Below are positions 1 through 5,153 of a DNA stretch of 5,153 bases, piece by piece. The notes below the pieces were generated by a model. The model had not been told where the DNA came from and did no database searches. It saw only the letters and a program-made list of their open reading frames with translations. Numbering within the stretch: position 1 is the stretch's first letter; every line of letters starts with the position of its first letter. Source of the stretch: Armatimonadota bacterium (GTDB lineage: Bacteria; Cloacimonadota; Cloacimonadia; Cloacimonadales; TCS61); the NCBI GenBank assembly GCA_030612605.1, contig JAUWNO010000189.1, positions 1 to 5,153 on the forward strand, given 5' to 3'. Position numbers and translations under genes: made by a program.

Positions 1-96
1 ATCAGCTTGCTGATAGCGAGGAGCTCAAATCCAGTTTCGCTTCACTCCTCCTTGTCCAGTCGTAGCTCTTGAGCGAAGACTGATGAACTCGAGTCT
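1..96. other. Gene-free, GC-rich palindromic segment downstream of the PAS gene
   Basis: No coding region is supported here. The first 100 bases are about 49% G+C, against roughly a third elsewhere. Short inverted repeats are dense: 1-14 (ATCAGC-tt-GCTGAT), 65-74 (GCTC-tt-GAGC), 87-94 (ACTCGAGT) and a 6-bp stem 76-81/92-97 that reaches the stop codon of the PAS gene. An outer imperfect stem pairs 33-41 with 72-81 with one bulged base. No run of T follows on either strand, so this is not a classical intrinsic terminator. It could be the end of a dispersed repeat or a structured 3' untranslated region; the left side is cut by the window. Confidence 0.4.
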
Positions 97-1497
97 TTAC
101 TCCGCTATCTTATATTTCTCTTCTTTACCCAACTTTATAAGAAGTTCATTAATCTCTTTTTTCAGGTCAATCATTCTCAATTCTCTGTCCACAGCAATTT
201 TATTAAAGGCTTCTAATTGTCGATTTCTCTTTTTGAGTTCTTCTTCAGCTTCCCGTCGCTCCGTGATGTCACGGACTGTTGCTTGTAACAGCTCTTTACC
301 TTGCAATTCAATTTTAGTTAACAATACATTAGCAAAAAATTCTTTGCCATCTATTCGCTGATGTTTCCATTCAAAGAAATGAAAATCTTTTTCCAAGGCT
401 ATTTGCATCATTTGTTTAGCTTTTTTTGCAGATAAAATTCCATCAGGCTGATATTCTGGAGATAAATCCACGGTACTTCTATAAATAAGCTCTTGTTCGT
501 CTTTACATTTAAACATTTTCACAGCAGCAGGATTTCCACTGATAAATCCCCGCTCTTTTGTTAAGATCATAATTGCATCTCTGAAAGAATCATAGAGAGT
601 TCTATATTTAATCTCACTTTGTTGCAGAGCAACTTTATTTTTTAATTGTTTTTGCATGAGTCTCGAGACCAGAAGTCCTCCAATAAGACAAGCAATAATA
701 AATGCAATTCTTACAAAAAGGATATAAGAGGGAGTATTCAAAGCAAGTAAGTCGAGAAATGATTTATTAGTATAAAATGCGAGAGAGCTAAAAATACTAT
801 CAAAAATCCAGAATAAAGCACCGAGCAGGATAGAAGCACTGATAATATAACCTGTATTCGATTTAACGAGATCTTCTTTCAATTTGAAAAACCTTCTAAT
901 ATGTCTCAGATTTAACAGTACATCTGCTAAAAGCAATATTATAAATCCTACTACAGCCTGTTTAATCGTAACAAAAACAGAGAAGGGCATGGGAATCGTG
1001 TTTGGTGCGTTCGATGCCCAGCTCCAGGATGGCGGATTTAATGTAATTGCCCATCTGCTTATTGTTAATAAATTGATCGAATTGAGAATCCGGAAGGGGA
1101 TTTCCACGATGTACATACTCAACCACCATTTGCGAACTTTCTGCTTTCTGCGGAGTTCTGCAAATATACCATGCCAGATTATCCAGAGCGTAAATGGTGG
1201 TACTACCAGGAAAATTGCATAACCATTACTTGGTCCCCACAACCACCACATAGTCTGGCAACCACCACATAAAGCGGAAAGCAAACCGTATTTCCAGCCC
1301 CAACTCAACGTTATCAGCATTGGAAATAACAATCCAAATAATATGGCAGCAGTGTAATCTCCAAACGGAAAAATTATTGTATGAAAATTAACGAAAAATC
1401 CAAGCAGACCAAAGAGAATTGAAATTGATATTTTATAAAGGTGTGAATTAAAAGTTGTTTTGATAGAATTATTTTCAGGATAATTTGAATCTTTCAT
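97..1497 (-). CDS. Membrane-anchored PAS-domain sensor protein without a recognisable output domain
   Basis: A 466-residue protein, inner membrane by prediction. Residues about 20-280 hold roughly eight hydrophobic segments (about 22-44, 48-68, 70-90, 92-113, 125-147, 172-196, 215-237, 254-280). The first half is rich in tryptophan and has a CGGC motif at 77-80. I do not recognise this membrane module as a named family. Residues about 293-415 are a PAS domain: an SEIKYRTLYDS start, the GNPAAVKMF helix, and a VRDITERREAEEEL end typical of PAS followed by a signalling helix. Residues 413-460 form a charged coiled coil with the tail RELRMIDLKKEINELL, a type I recall at the end of PAS sensor modules. 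No histidine kinase, GGDEF, EAL or HTH domain follows, so it may signal through a partner or be a shortened sensor. The ATG at 1497 is preferred: GGAGG lies 5 bases upstream. The in-frame TTG at 1509 overlaps that ribosome binding site. It is probably a single-gene unit; its ligand is unknown. Confidence 0.85.
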   Translation of the reverse strand: MKDSNYPENNSIKTTFNSHLYKISISILFGLLGFFVNFHTIIFPFGDYTAAILFGLLFPMLITLSWGWKYGLLSALCGGCQTMWWLWGPSNGYAIFLVVPPFTLWIIWHGIFAELRRKQKVRKWWLSMYIVEIPFRILNSINLLTISRWAITLNPPSWSWASNAPNTIPMPFSVFVTIKQAVVGFIILLLADVLLNLRHIRRFFKLKEDLVKSNTGYIISASILLGALFWIFDSIFSSLAFYTNKSFLDLLALNTPSYILFVRIAFIIACLIGGLLVSRLMQKQLKNKVALQQSEIKYRTLYDSFRDAIMILTKERGFISGNPAAVKMFKCKDEQELIYRSTVDLSPEYQPDGILSAKKAKQMMQIALEKDFHFFEWKHQRIDGKEFFANVLLTKIELQGKELLQATVRDITERREAEEELKKRNRQLEAFNKIAVDRELRMIDLKKEINELLIKLGKEEKYKIAE

Positions 1498-1578
1498 GAT
1501 AACCTCCAAGATTTATTAGCCAAGGCTTTTTATAGATTTGGACGAAGAATTTCTTAATCTCTATTCTCCTTTGATTTT

Positions 1579-1607
1579 ATCTAAATAAAAGAGCATAGAA
1601 CTGTCAA
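1579..1607 (-). promoter_or_regulatory. Possible sigma70-type promoter of the PAS gene
   Basis: On the minus strand a perfect TTGACA (1602-1607) is followed after 17 bases by TTAGAT (1579-1584), a weak -10 match. Transcription would start near 1572 and leave a leader of about 75 bases before the ATG at 1497. The -35 is convincing; the -10 is only 3 of 6, so this is a moderate call. Confidence 0.4.
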
Positions 1608-1696
1608 GAAATTTACATGTTTGAGAATTATTCTACGAAATTGGAGCTAATTTGGAATCAATTCGCAAAATCCGGTTACTAAATTTATACGACAAC

Positions 1697-1710
1697 TTGC
1701 TGGTCAGCAA
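1697..1710. repeat. Perfect short inverted repeat TTGCTG-gt-CAGCAA
   Basis: Six-base arms with a two-base loop, in the gene-free stretch (1498-1742) between the PAS gene start and the tRNA terminator. It could be a small operator or a chance palindrome. It lies about 90 bases upstream of the proposed PAS promoter. The rest of this stretch shows no gene. Confidence 0.3.
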
Positions 1711-1742
1711 TGATTAAAGGAGTAAATTAATTTATTGTTTAT

Positions 1743-1771
1743 AAAAAAAGCCGTGAAAACACTTCACGGCT
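1743..1771 (-). terminator. Intrinsic terminator of the tRNA array
   Basis: Read on the minus strand, a 9-bp perfect stem (1763-1771 with 1749-1757, AGCCGTGAA and its complement) with a 5-base loop is followed by seven T (1743-1749). The stem starts 5 bases after the CCA of tRNA-His. On the plus strand there is no T run, so it acts on minus-strand transcripts only. Confidence 0.9.
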
Positions 1772-1776
1772 GGAAC

Positions 1777-1852
1777 TGGGGTGGATGACGGGATTTGAAC
1801 CCGCAACGCCTGGAACCACAATCCAGTGCTCTACCGTTGAACTACACCCACC
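1777..1852 (-). tRNA. tRNA-His (anticodon GTG)
   Basis: A full cloverleaf on the minus strand. The anticodon loop is TTGTGGT with GTG at 1817-1819. The acceptor stem GTGGGTG pairs with CATCCAC with one G-U pair, and the T loop is TTCAAAT. The identity features of tRNA-His are present: an extra G at position -1 (base 1852) opposite discriminator C73 (base 1780). CCA is encoded at 1777-1779. It is the last gene of the array, separated from tRNA-Arg by a 133-base AT-only spacer and followed at once by a strong terminator. Confidence 0.97.
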
Positions 1853-1985
1853 AATAAATAAATTACAAATTACAAATTACAAATTACAAATAAATTTAAA
1901 ATTGAAAATTGAAAAATTAAATAATTGCAATCATCAATTTCAAATAATAATATTAAATATTCAATATAAAATATTCAATTTAAAA
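1853..1985. repeat. AT-only low-complexity spacer with 7-bp tandem repeats
   Basis: The spacer between tRNA-His and tRNA-Arg has almost no G or C. At 1861-1890 a 7-base unit (AATTACA) occurs four times with exact period, seen as C at 1866, 1873, 1880 and 1887. It is followed by repeats of AATTGAAA near 1898-1918, and by two copies of an AATATTCAAT-like unit near 1956-1982. No hairpin with a T run and no gene are seen. It is probably slippage-prone spacer DNA; I cannot pick out a promoter for tRNA-His in it, since nearly every hexamer resembles a -10 box. Confidence 0.85.
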
Positions 1986-2062
1986 TGGCACGCCAGAAGG
2001 GATTCGAACCCCTGACCTACGGATTAGAAATCCGTTGCTCTATCCTACTGAGCTACTGGCGC
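1986..2062 (-). tRNA. tRNA-Arg (anticodon TCT)
   Basis: A complete cloverleaf of 77 bases including encoded CCA (1986-1988). The anticodon stem ACGGA/TCCGT encloses TTTCTAA, with TCT at 2026-2028, reading AGA/AGG codons that are favoured in an AT-rich genome. The acceptor stem GCGCCAG pairs with CTGGCGT, so the terminal pair is G1-U72; the discriminator is G73. Only three bases (2063-2065) separate it from tRNA-Met upstream, so the two are surely one precursor. Confidence 0.97.
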
Positions 2063-2065
2063 AAA

Positions 2066-2142
2066 TGGTAGCGGCGCAGGGACTCGAACCCCGGACACTC
2101 GGATTATGATTCCGATGCTCTAACCGACTGAGCTACGCCGCC
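2066..2142 (-). tRNA. tRNA-Met (anticodon CAT, elongator type)
   Basis: A 77-base cloverleaf with encoded CCA (2066-2068). The loop ATCATAA has CAT at 2106-2108. The acceptor GGCGGCG/CGCCGCT gives a G1-U72 end pair. It lacks the three consecutive G-C pairs at the base of the initiator anticodon stem, so it is not the initiator. A CAT anticodon could also mark tRNA-Ile2 (lysidine-modified), but the G4-C69 and G5-C68 pairs and the overall sequence look like elongator Met. A T-run hairpin ends only four bases before its 5' end, an unusual position. Confidence 0.93.
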
Positions 2143-2146
2143 ATCG

Positions 2147-2175
2147 AAAAAAAATGAGATAAACTGGTTATCTCA
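2147..2175 (-). terminator. Terminator-like hairpin directly upstream of tRNA-Met
   Basis: On the minus strand an 8-bp perfect stem (TGAGATAA, 2168-2175 with 2155-2162) with loop 2163-2167 is followed by eight T (2147-2154). It has the form of an intrinsic terminator, though the stem is AT-rich and therefore weak. It would end transcripts from the initiator tRNA promoter before tRNA-Met, Arg and His, unless these rely on readthrough or on another promoter. Confidence 0.65.
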
Positions 2176-2205
2176 ATCGTCAGCTTCATATAAAAAAGAA
2201 CCTTT

Positions 2206-2287
2206 TGGTAGCGAGAAAAAATTTGAATCATTCTTAGGATTTTGAAACTAACAATTCATCAATTTTCTTTATAAACAACTGCTACCT
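2206..2287 (-). pseudogene. Probable decayed tandem copy of initiator tRNA
   Basis: Immediately downstream of the intact initiator tRNA (six bases after its CCA) the minus strand carries degraded tRNA-like landmarks in the right order. AGGT..AGCAGT at 2287-2278 matches the start of the D arm. TTTCAAAATCC near 2244-2234 aligns with the anticodon loop CTCATAACCC. TTCAAAT matches the T loop. CTCGCTACCA at 2215-2206 is identical to the acceptor 3' end plus CCA. The last 25 positions align with about 19 matches and one gap. The stems no longer pair and the GC pairs have become AT, so it cannot be functional. A tRNA 3'-end scar left by an integrated element is an alternative. Confidence 0.45.
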
Positions 2288-2293
2288 GAAAAA

Positions 2294-2370
<77 letters not shown>

Positions 2371-2379
2371 ACAACAAGT

Positions 2380-2410
2380 TGTATATTTTTTTGCACCTGT
2401 TTGATGTCAA
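2380..2410 (-). promoter_or_regulatory. Promoter of the tRNA array
   Basis: The minus strand has a perfect TTGACA (2405-2410) and TATACA (2380-2385) with a 19-base spacer that includes seven A. A 17-base spacing would use AATATA instead. Transcription would begin a few bases before the tRNA-fMet 5' end at 2370. A 12-base inverted repeat (ACAAC-aa-GTTGT, 2371-2382) overlaps the -10 and start region. Confidence 0.65.
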
Positions 2411-2433
2411 GAAAAAAGATGATAAGAAAAACC

Positions 2434-2463
2434 TTGACTATTTTAGGTGGTAATAGGTAAAAA
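2434..2463 (+). promoter_or_regulatory. Possible promoter of rng
   Basis: TTGACT (2434-2439) and TAAAAA (2458-2463) with an 18-base spacer, just upstream of the ribosome binding site at 2471-2474. It diverges from the tRNA promoter, the -35 boxes being about 24 bases apart. The resulting leader would be very short (about 10 bases). Confidence 0.4.
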
Positions 2464-2480
2464 AAATCGAAGGAAATATA

Positions 2481-3974
2481 ATGTTTAATGAAATAATTAT
2501 TAATGTTCATCCTTATGAAAAGCGAATTGCTATTATTGAGGATAATAATCTGGTCGAGCTCTTTACCGAAAAAAAAGCTCAGGATCCCATTATAGGAAAT
2601 ATTTATAAGGGAATAATCCGAAATGTTCTTCCCGGTATGGGAGCTGCTTTCATCGATATTGGATTAGCAAGAACTGCTTTTTTGCACTATCGGGATATTG
2701 ACCCGAATCATTTAGAAAGTAGTAAATCAAAAATCACTTTAAAAAAAGATTCCTCAAATATCAGTAAAATCCTTTCTACTGGTCAGGAAATTGTTGTTCA
2801 GGTGAAAAAAAGTCCTGTAGGTAAAAAGGGAGCAAGAGTTACAGGCAAACTTTCAATTCCGGGAAAATTTCTGGTTTTCATGCCCAATAAAAAAAGCATA
2901 TCTTTTTCCAGAAAAATCTCTTCTCTAACAGAAAAAAAAAGAGTGCGAAAAATTCTGAATAAAATAAAAGATGGCAAGATCGGATTGATCGTGCGAACAG
3001 ATACTGAAGGAATCGAAGAAGAAGATTTCTTTTCGGAATATAATGGACTTTTAAAAACCTGGAAATTGGTCGAAAAACAAATGAAACATGCAAAAGCTCC
3101 AGCCTGTTTGTTCGATGAGAATGATCTTTCCTTCACAATCGTGAGAGATTTATTCAGCACGAAAATCGATAGACTGATAATTGATGATAAAAAGCTGAAA
3201 AATCACATAACCTCCAGATTGAAAGATATCACACCTGAACTTATAAACAGGATCGAACTCTATTCTGAAGATTCTCCAATTTTTGATGCTTATGGAATTG
3301 AGAAAGAAATTGAGAGTATTTTCCATTCCAAAATAAAACTTCCCAGCGGTGGCAATATAAAAATCCAACAAACCGAAGCACTTGTTGCAATAGATGTTAA
3401 CACCGGAAGTTTTACAGGTAAGAATAATTACCTGGAAACCATTAAAAGAACTAACCTGGAAGCTGCATACGAAGTCGCTCGTCAAATAAGATTGCGGGAT
3501 TTAAGTGGAATTATGGTTATCGATTTCATTGATATGAACGACGAAATCTCGGAAGAAGAAGTATTTTCAGTCCTGAAAAATTCACTCAAACAAGATCGAG
3601 CAACTAATCGAGTCTTCCCATTCAGTCCTTTGGGTCTGGTAGAAATTTCCCGAAAAAGAACTCGCGCCAGTTTACTGTTAACATATTCTGAACAATGTCC
3701 ACATTGCAATGGAACCGGAAGGCTTCTATCGCGAGATTCTGTGGCAGTGCAAATTTCACGCTGGTTAAAAAGAGCAGAATATTTCATAAAAAATCTTCCT
3801 TTGAGAGTTTATGTTCATAAAAATGTAAAATTATTTTTAGATACCCATCCTGATCTTTTTAAAGATATTGAAAATCCTCTCGAAATAATTATTGATAACA
3901 ATATTGAGTTGGATAAATTTAAGATATTTTCTGCTAAATCCAATAAAGACATAACCTCCGAATATAATTCTTGA
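2481..3974 (+). CDS. rng: Ribonuclease G / E family endoribonuclease
   Basis: A single-strand-specific endoribonuclease of the RNase E/G family, cytoplasmic, acting in rRNA and tRNA maturation and mRNA decay. At 497 residues it has RNase G size (489 in E. coli) and lacks the long degradosome scaffold of RNase E. The N-terminal S1 RNA-binding domain spans about 36-128 (GNIYKGIIRNVLPGMGAAFIDIG). The 5'-end sensor motif is V171-R172-T173. The DNase I-like catalytic core has AIDVNTG with D305 and N307, and VIDFIDM with D348, matching E. coli D303, N305 and D346. The zinc-link is C406-P-H-C409 followed by NGTG. All key residues are intact. AGGA lies 6 bases before the ATG. It is followed after 63 bases by rplU, a common arrangement for this family. 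Naming it rng rather than rne rests on length and the absence of a C-terminal extension. Confidence 0.96.
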   Translation: MFNEIIINVHPYEKRIAIIEDNNLVELFTEKKAQDPIIGNIYKGIIRNVLPGMGAAFIDIGLARTAFLHYRDIDPNHLESSKSKITLKKDSSNISKILSTGQEIVVQVKKSPVGKKGARVTGKLSIPGKFLVFMPNKKSISFSRKISSLTEKKRVRKILNKIKDGKIGLIVRTDTEGIEEEDFFSEYNGLLKTWKLVEKQMKHAKAPACLFDENDLSFTIVRDLFSTKIDRLIIDDKKLKNHITSRLKDITPELINRIELYSEDSPIFDAYGIEKEIESIFHSKIKLPSGGNIKIQQTEALVAIDVNTGSFTGKNNYLETIKRTNLEAAYEVARQIRLRDLSGIMVIDFIDMNDEISEEEVFSVLKNSLKQDRATNRVFPFSPLGLVEISRKRTRASLLLTYSEQCPHCNGTGRLLSRDSVAVQISRWLKRAEYFIKNLPLRVYVHKNVKLFLDTHPDLFKDIENPLEIIIDNNIELDKFKIFSAKSNKDITSEYNS

Positions 3975-3978
3975 CAAG

Positions 3979-4008
3979 CAAAACCCCTAAAAAGCTTTTG
4001 TTTTTTTG
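3979..4008 (+). terminator. Weak hairpin and T-rich stretch between rng and rplU
   Basis: CAAAA (3979-3983) can pair with TTTTG (3996-4000), and the T-rich run continues to 4008. The stem is only about five AT-rich pairs, with a possible extension through a G-U pair, so at most it is a leaky attenuator. A TATGAT at 4017-4022 could be a -10 for rplU but has no good -35 partner. Confidence 0.2.
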
Positions 4009-4037
4009 TTGATTTTTATGATTGTTTAGGAGAAAAA

Positions 4038-4352
4038 ATGTATGCTGTTGTTGATTTTAAAGGTACTCAATTCAAGGTTGAAAAAGACCAGATTGTAAAA
4101 GTGCCTTTTTTAGGTGACCTGGAAGTTGGAGCTGAAATTGAAATTGAGAAAGTACTTTTAATTCAAGATGAAGATAAGACAAAGATCGGTCAGCCAAACG
4201 TTAAAAAAGCAAAAGTTTTAGCTGAGATTATCTCTCATAAAAAAGATAAAAAAATAATTGTTTTTAAGAAAAAAAGAAGAAAAGGTTACGAAAAAAAACA
4301 AGGTCACAGACAGAATTATACTGAAATAAAAATCAAGGAAATTGTAACTTAG
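4038..4352 (+). CDS. rplU: 50S ribosomal protein L21 (bL21)
   Basis: A 104-residue protein of the normal L21 length that binds 23S rRNA in the large subunit. It starts MYAVVDFKGTQFKVEKDQ, the usual small beta-barrel opening, and ends with the family's rRNA-binding signature KKKRRKGYEKKQGHRQNYT (about residues 77-95). AGGAG ends 5 bases before the ATG. The stop is followed by rpmA after 9 bases, and the ribosome binding site of rpmA starts inside the rplU stop codon, so the two are translationally close. This is the classic rplU-rpmA pair. Confidence 0.98.
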   Translation: MYAVVDFKGTQFKVEKDQIVKVPFLGDLEVGAEIEIEKVLLIQDEDKTKIGQPNVKKAKVLAEIISHKKDKKIIVFKKKRRKGYEKKQGHRQNYTEIKIKEIVT

Positions 4353-4361
4353 AGGTTTATT

Positions 4362-4619
4362 ATGGCACATAAAAAAGGTGTTGGAAGTAGTAAAAACGGA
4401 CGGGACAGCAATCCTCAATATCTGGGTGTAAAAAAATATGGTGGTGAAAAAGTTTTAGCCGGAAACATCATAGTCAGGCAAAGAGGAACAAAAATACACA
4501 ATGGTAACAATGTGGGGCTTGGAAAAGATTATACACTCTTTAGTTTAATCGATGGTTTTGTGAAATATGAAACAAAAAAAGCAGGCAAAAAATTCGCCAA
4601 CGTCTATACTGAAAGGTGA
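4362..4619 (+). CDS. rpmA: 50S ribosomal protein L27 (bL27)
   Basis: An 85-residue protein, the standard length for L27, whose N-terminal tail reaches the peptidyl transferase centre and contacts tRNA. It begins directly with MAHKKGVGSSKNGRDSN, so it lacks the short N-terminal extension that Firmicutes remove with the Prp protease. The core YLGVKKYGGEKVLAGNIIVRQRGTK is fully conserved. AGAGG (4351-4355) lies 6 bases before the ATG and overlaps the rplU stop. It is the last gene of the unit, with a terminator about 30 bases on. Confidence 0.98.
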   Translation: MAHKKGVGSSKNGRDSNPQYLGVKKYGGEKVLAGNIIVRQRGTKIHNGNNVGLGKDYTLFSLIDGFVKYETKKAGKKFANVYTER

Positions 4620-4645
4620 TAAAAAATATATTCATGAATTTTTAT

Positions 4646-4675
4646 AAGCAGCTCGGAAAGGGCTGCTTTTTTTTT
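4646..4675 (+). terminator. Intrinsic terminator of the rng-rplU-rpmA unit
   Basis: The stem AAGCAGCTC (4646-4654) pairs with GGGCTGCTT (4660-4668), with one G-U pair and loop GGAAA, followed by nine T (4667-4675). It is a strong Rho-independent terminator that separates the ribosomal genes from the transporter. Confidence 0.92.
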
Positions 4676-4735
4676 ACTTTAAAAAATTAATTGCCTTCCA
4701 AAACTTAAGTTTTTTATTTGTATTCAATAAATTCC

Positions 4736-4748
4736 TGGAGTTATATTG
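4736..4748 (+). promoter_or_regulatory. Ribosome binding site that fixes a TTG start
   Basis: TGGAG at 4736-4740 is followed after five bases by TTG. With the upstream in-frame stop at 4728 it leaves TTG as the only start that keeps the N-terminal segment and helix 1 of the transporter. Confidence 0.7.
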
Positions 4749-5153
4749 CAAAAAAAGAATAATCTCATTTTAGCAGATGAAAATATCCTAAAACTTCTTT
4801 TTAAACTATCCATGCCTGCAACCATCGGTATGATTGTAATGGCTTTGTACAATGTTGTAGACGCAATTTTTATCGGACGCGGAGTTGGCACTCTTGGTAT
4901 CGCTGGCATTTCAATTGTTTTTCCAATTCAGATGTTTATCCTTGCTTTAGGTCAGATGGTTGGAATTGGTGGGGCTTCAATCATTTCTCGGAGTCTGGGT
5001 GCTAACAATTTCACAAAAGCAAATCGAACTCTTGGTAATGTATATTCGATAATTATAGTTCTCTCATTTATTATTGCATTTCTGGGTTCACGATTTATTG
5101 ATTTTTTTCTAGAAGCTTTTGGGGCAACTCCAGCCATTTTACCATTTGCCAGA
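4746..5153 (+). CDS. MATE-family efflux transporter, N-terminal part (runs off the window)
   Basis: The first 136 residues of a multidrug and toxin extrusion transporter, which exports drugs or metabolites in exchange for H+ or Na+; the full length is usually about 450. Helix 1 (about 20-43) contains PATIGMIVMALYNVVDAIFIG with the conserved membrane aspartate D39. Then come GIAGISIVFPI, the GQMVGIGGASIISRSLGANN loop typical of MepA-like members, and helices up to about residue 120. The start is TTG at 4746. TGGAG (4736-4740) stands 5 bases before it, an in-frame stop lies at 4728-4730, and the next ATG (4812) would cut into helix 1. It has its own unit after the terminator at 4675; I see no convincing promoter. 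The substrate cannot be told. Confidence 0.93.
   Translation, partial: MQKKNNLILADENILKLLFKLSMPATIGMIVMALYNVVDAIFIGRGVGTLGIAGISIVFPIQMFILALGQMVGIGGASIISRSLGANNFTKANRTLGNVYSIIIVLSFIIAFLGSRFIDFFLEAFGATPAILPFAR

Noticed and set aside
35..59. Minus-strand AAGGAGG followed by GTG as a new gene start
   Set aside because: The GTG is only one base from the Shine-Dalgarno-like site, and the frame stops after six codons.
884..1222. Plus-strand open frame inside the PAS gene
   Set aside because: Antisense shadow of the well-supported membrane protein; it has no recognisable domain.
1498..1509. TTG start for the PAS protein four codons upstream of the ATG
   Set aside because: The TTG lies on the ribosome binding site itself; GGAGG is ideally placed for the ATG at 1497.
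1861..1890. Direct repeats considered as a CRISPR array
   Set aside because: The 7-base units are contiguous with no spacers; this is a simple tandem repeat.
1785..2015. Plus-strand open frame of 76 codons across the tRNA region
   Set aside because: It reads through the reverse complement of tRNA-His, the repeat spacer and part of tRNA-Arg; it is an artefact of tRNA genes and AT repeats.
2066..2142. CAT tRNA as tRNA-Ile2 (lysidine type)
   Set aside because: The acceptor pairs and overall sequence look like elongator Met; without a modification-aware classifier this is not fully excluded.
2798..3787. Several minus-strand frames inside rng
   Set aside because: Antisense to a gene with all catalytic motifs intact; no independent support.

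Overview
The window is an AT-rich bacterial stretch (about one third G+C by eye) holding ordinary chromosomal housekeeping genes next to one sensory gene. It suggests a Gram-negative, AT-rich bacterium with sigma70-like promoters and clear Shine-Dalgarno sites. The strong Shine-Dalgarno sites argue against typical Bacteroidota. Low-complexity AT spacers and the gene style would fit a lineage such as Cloacimonadota, but that placement is an impression and not a proof.

Layout. Positions 1-96 are a short, unusually GC-rich (about 49%) segment full of small palindromes, with no gene. Positions 97-1497 (minus) encode a 466-residue membrane protein with about eight predicted helices, one PAS domain and a coiled-coil tail, but no visible output domain. 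Positions 1743-2370 (minus) hold four tRNA genes in the order initiator Met, elongator Met, Arg(TCT), His(GTG), all with CCA encoded. They are interrupted by a probable decayed copy of the initiator tRNA, a terminator-like hairpin and an AT-only repeat spacer, and they end in a clear intrinsic terminator. Positions 2371-2480 are a divergent promoter region. Positions 2481-4619 (plus) form the cluster RNase G/E (rng), L21 (rplU), L27 (rpmA), closed by a strong terminator at 4646-4675. From 4746 to the right edge runs the start of a MATE-family transporter with a TTG start.

How it fits together. The rng-rplU-rpmA order is a common bacterial arrangement joining RNA processing and 50S assembly. 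The tRNA array is transcribed away from rng from the same intergenic region, so a tRNA/rRNA-processing nuclease and a tRNA operon sit back to back. The PAS protein and the MATE pump look like independent transcription units.

I see no CRISPR array, insertion sequence, phage gene or defence system. The least ordinary parts are the tRNA array's internal architecture (tRNA relic, hairpin abutting a tRNA 5' end, repeat spacer) and the output-less PAS sensor.
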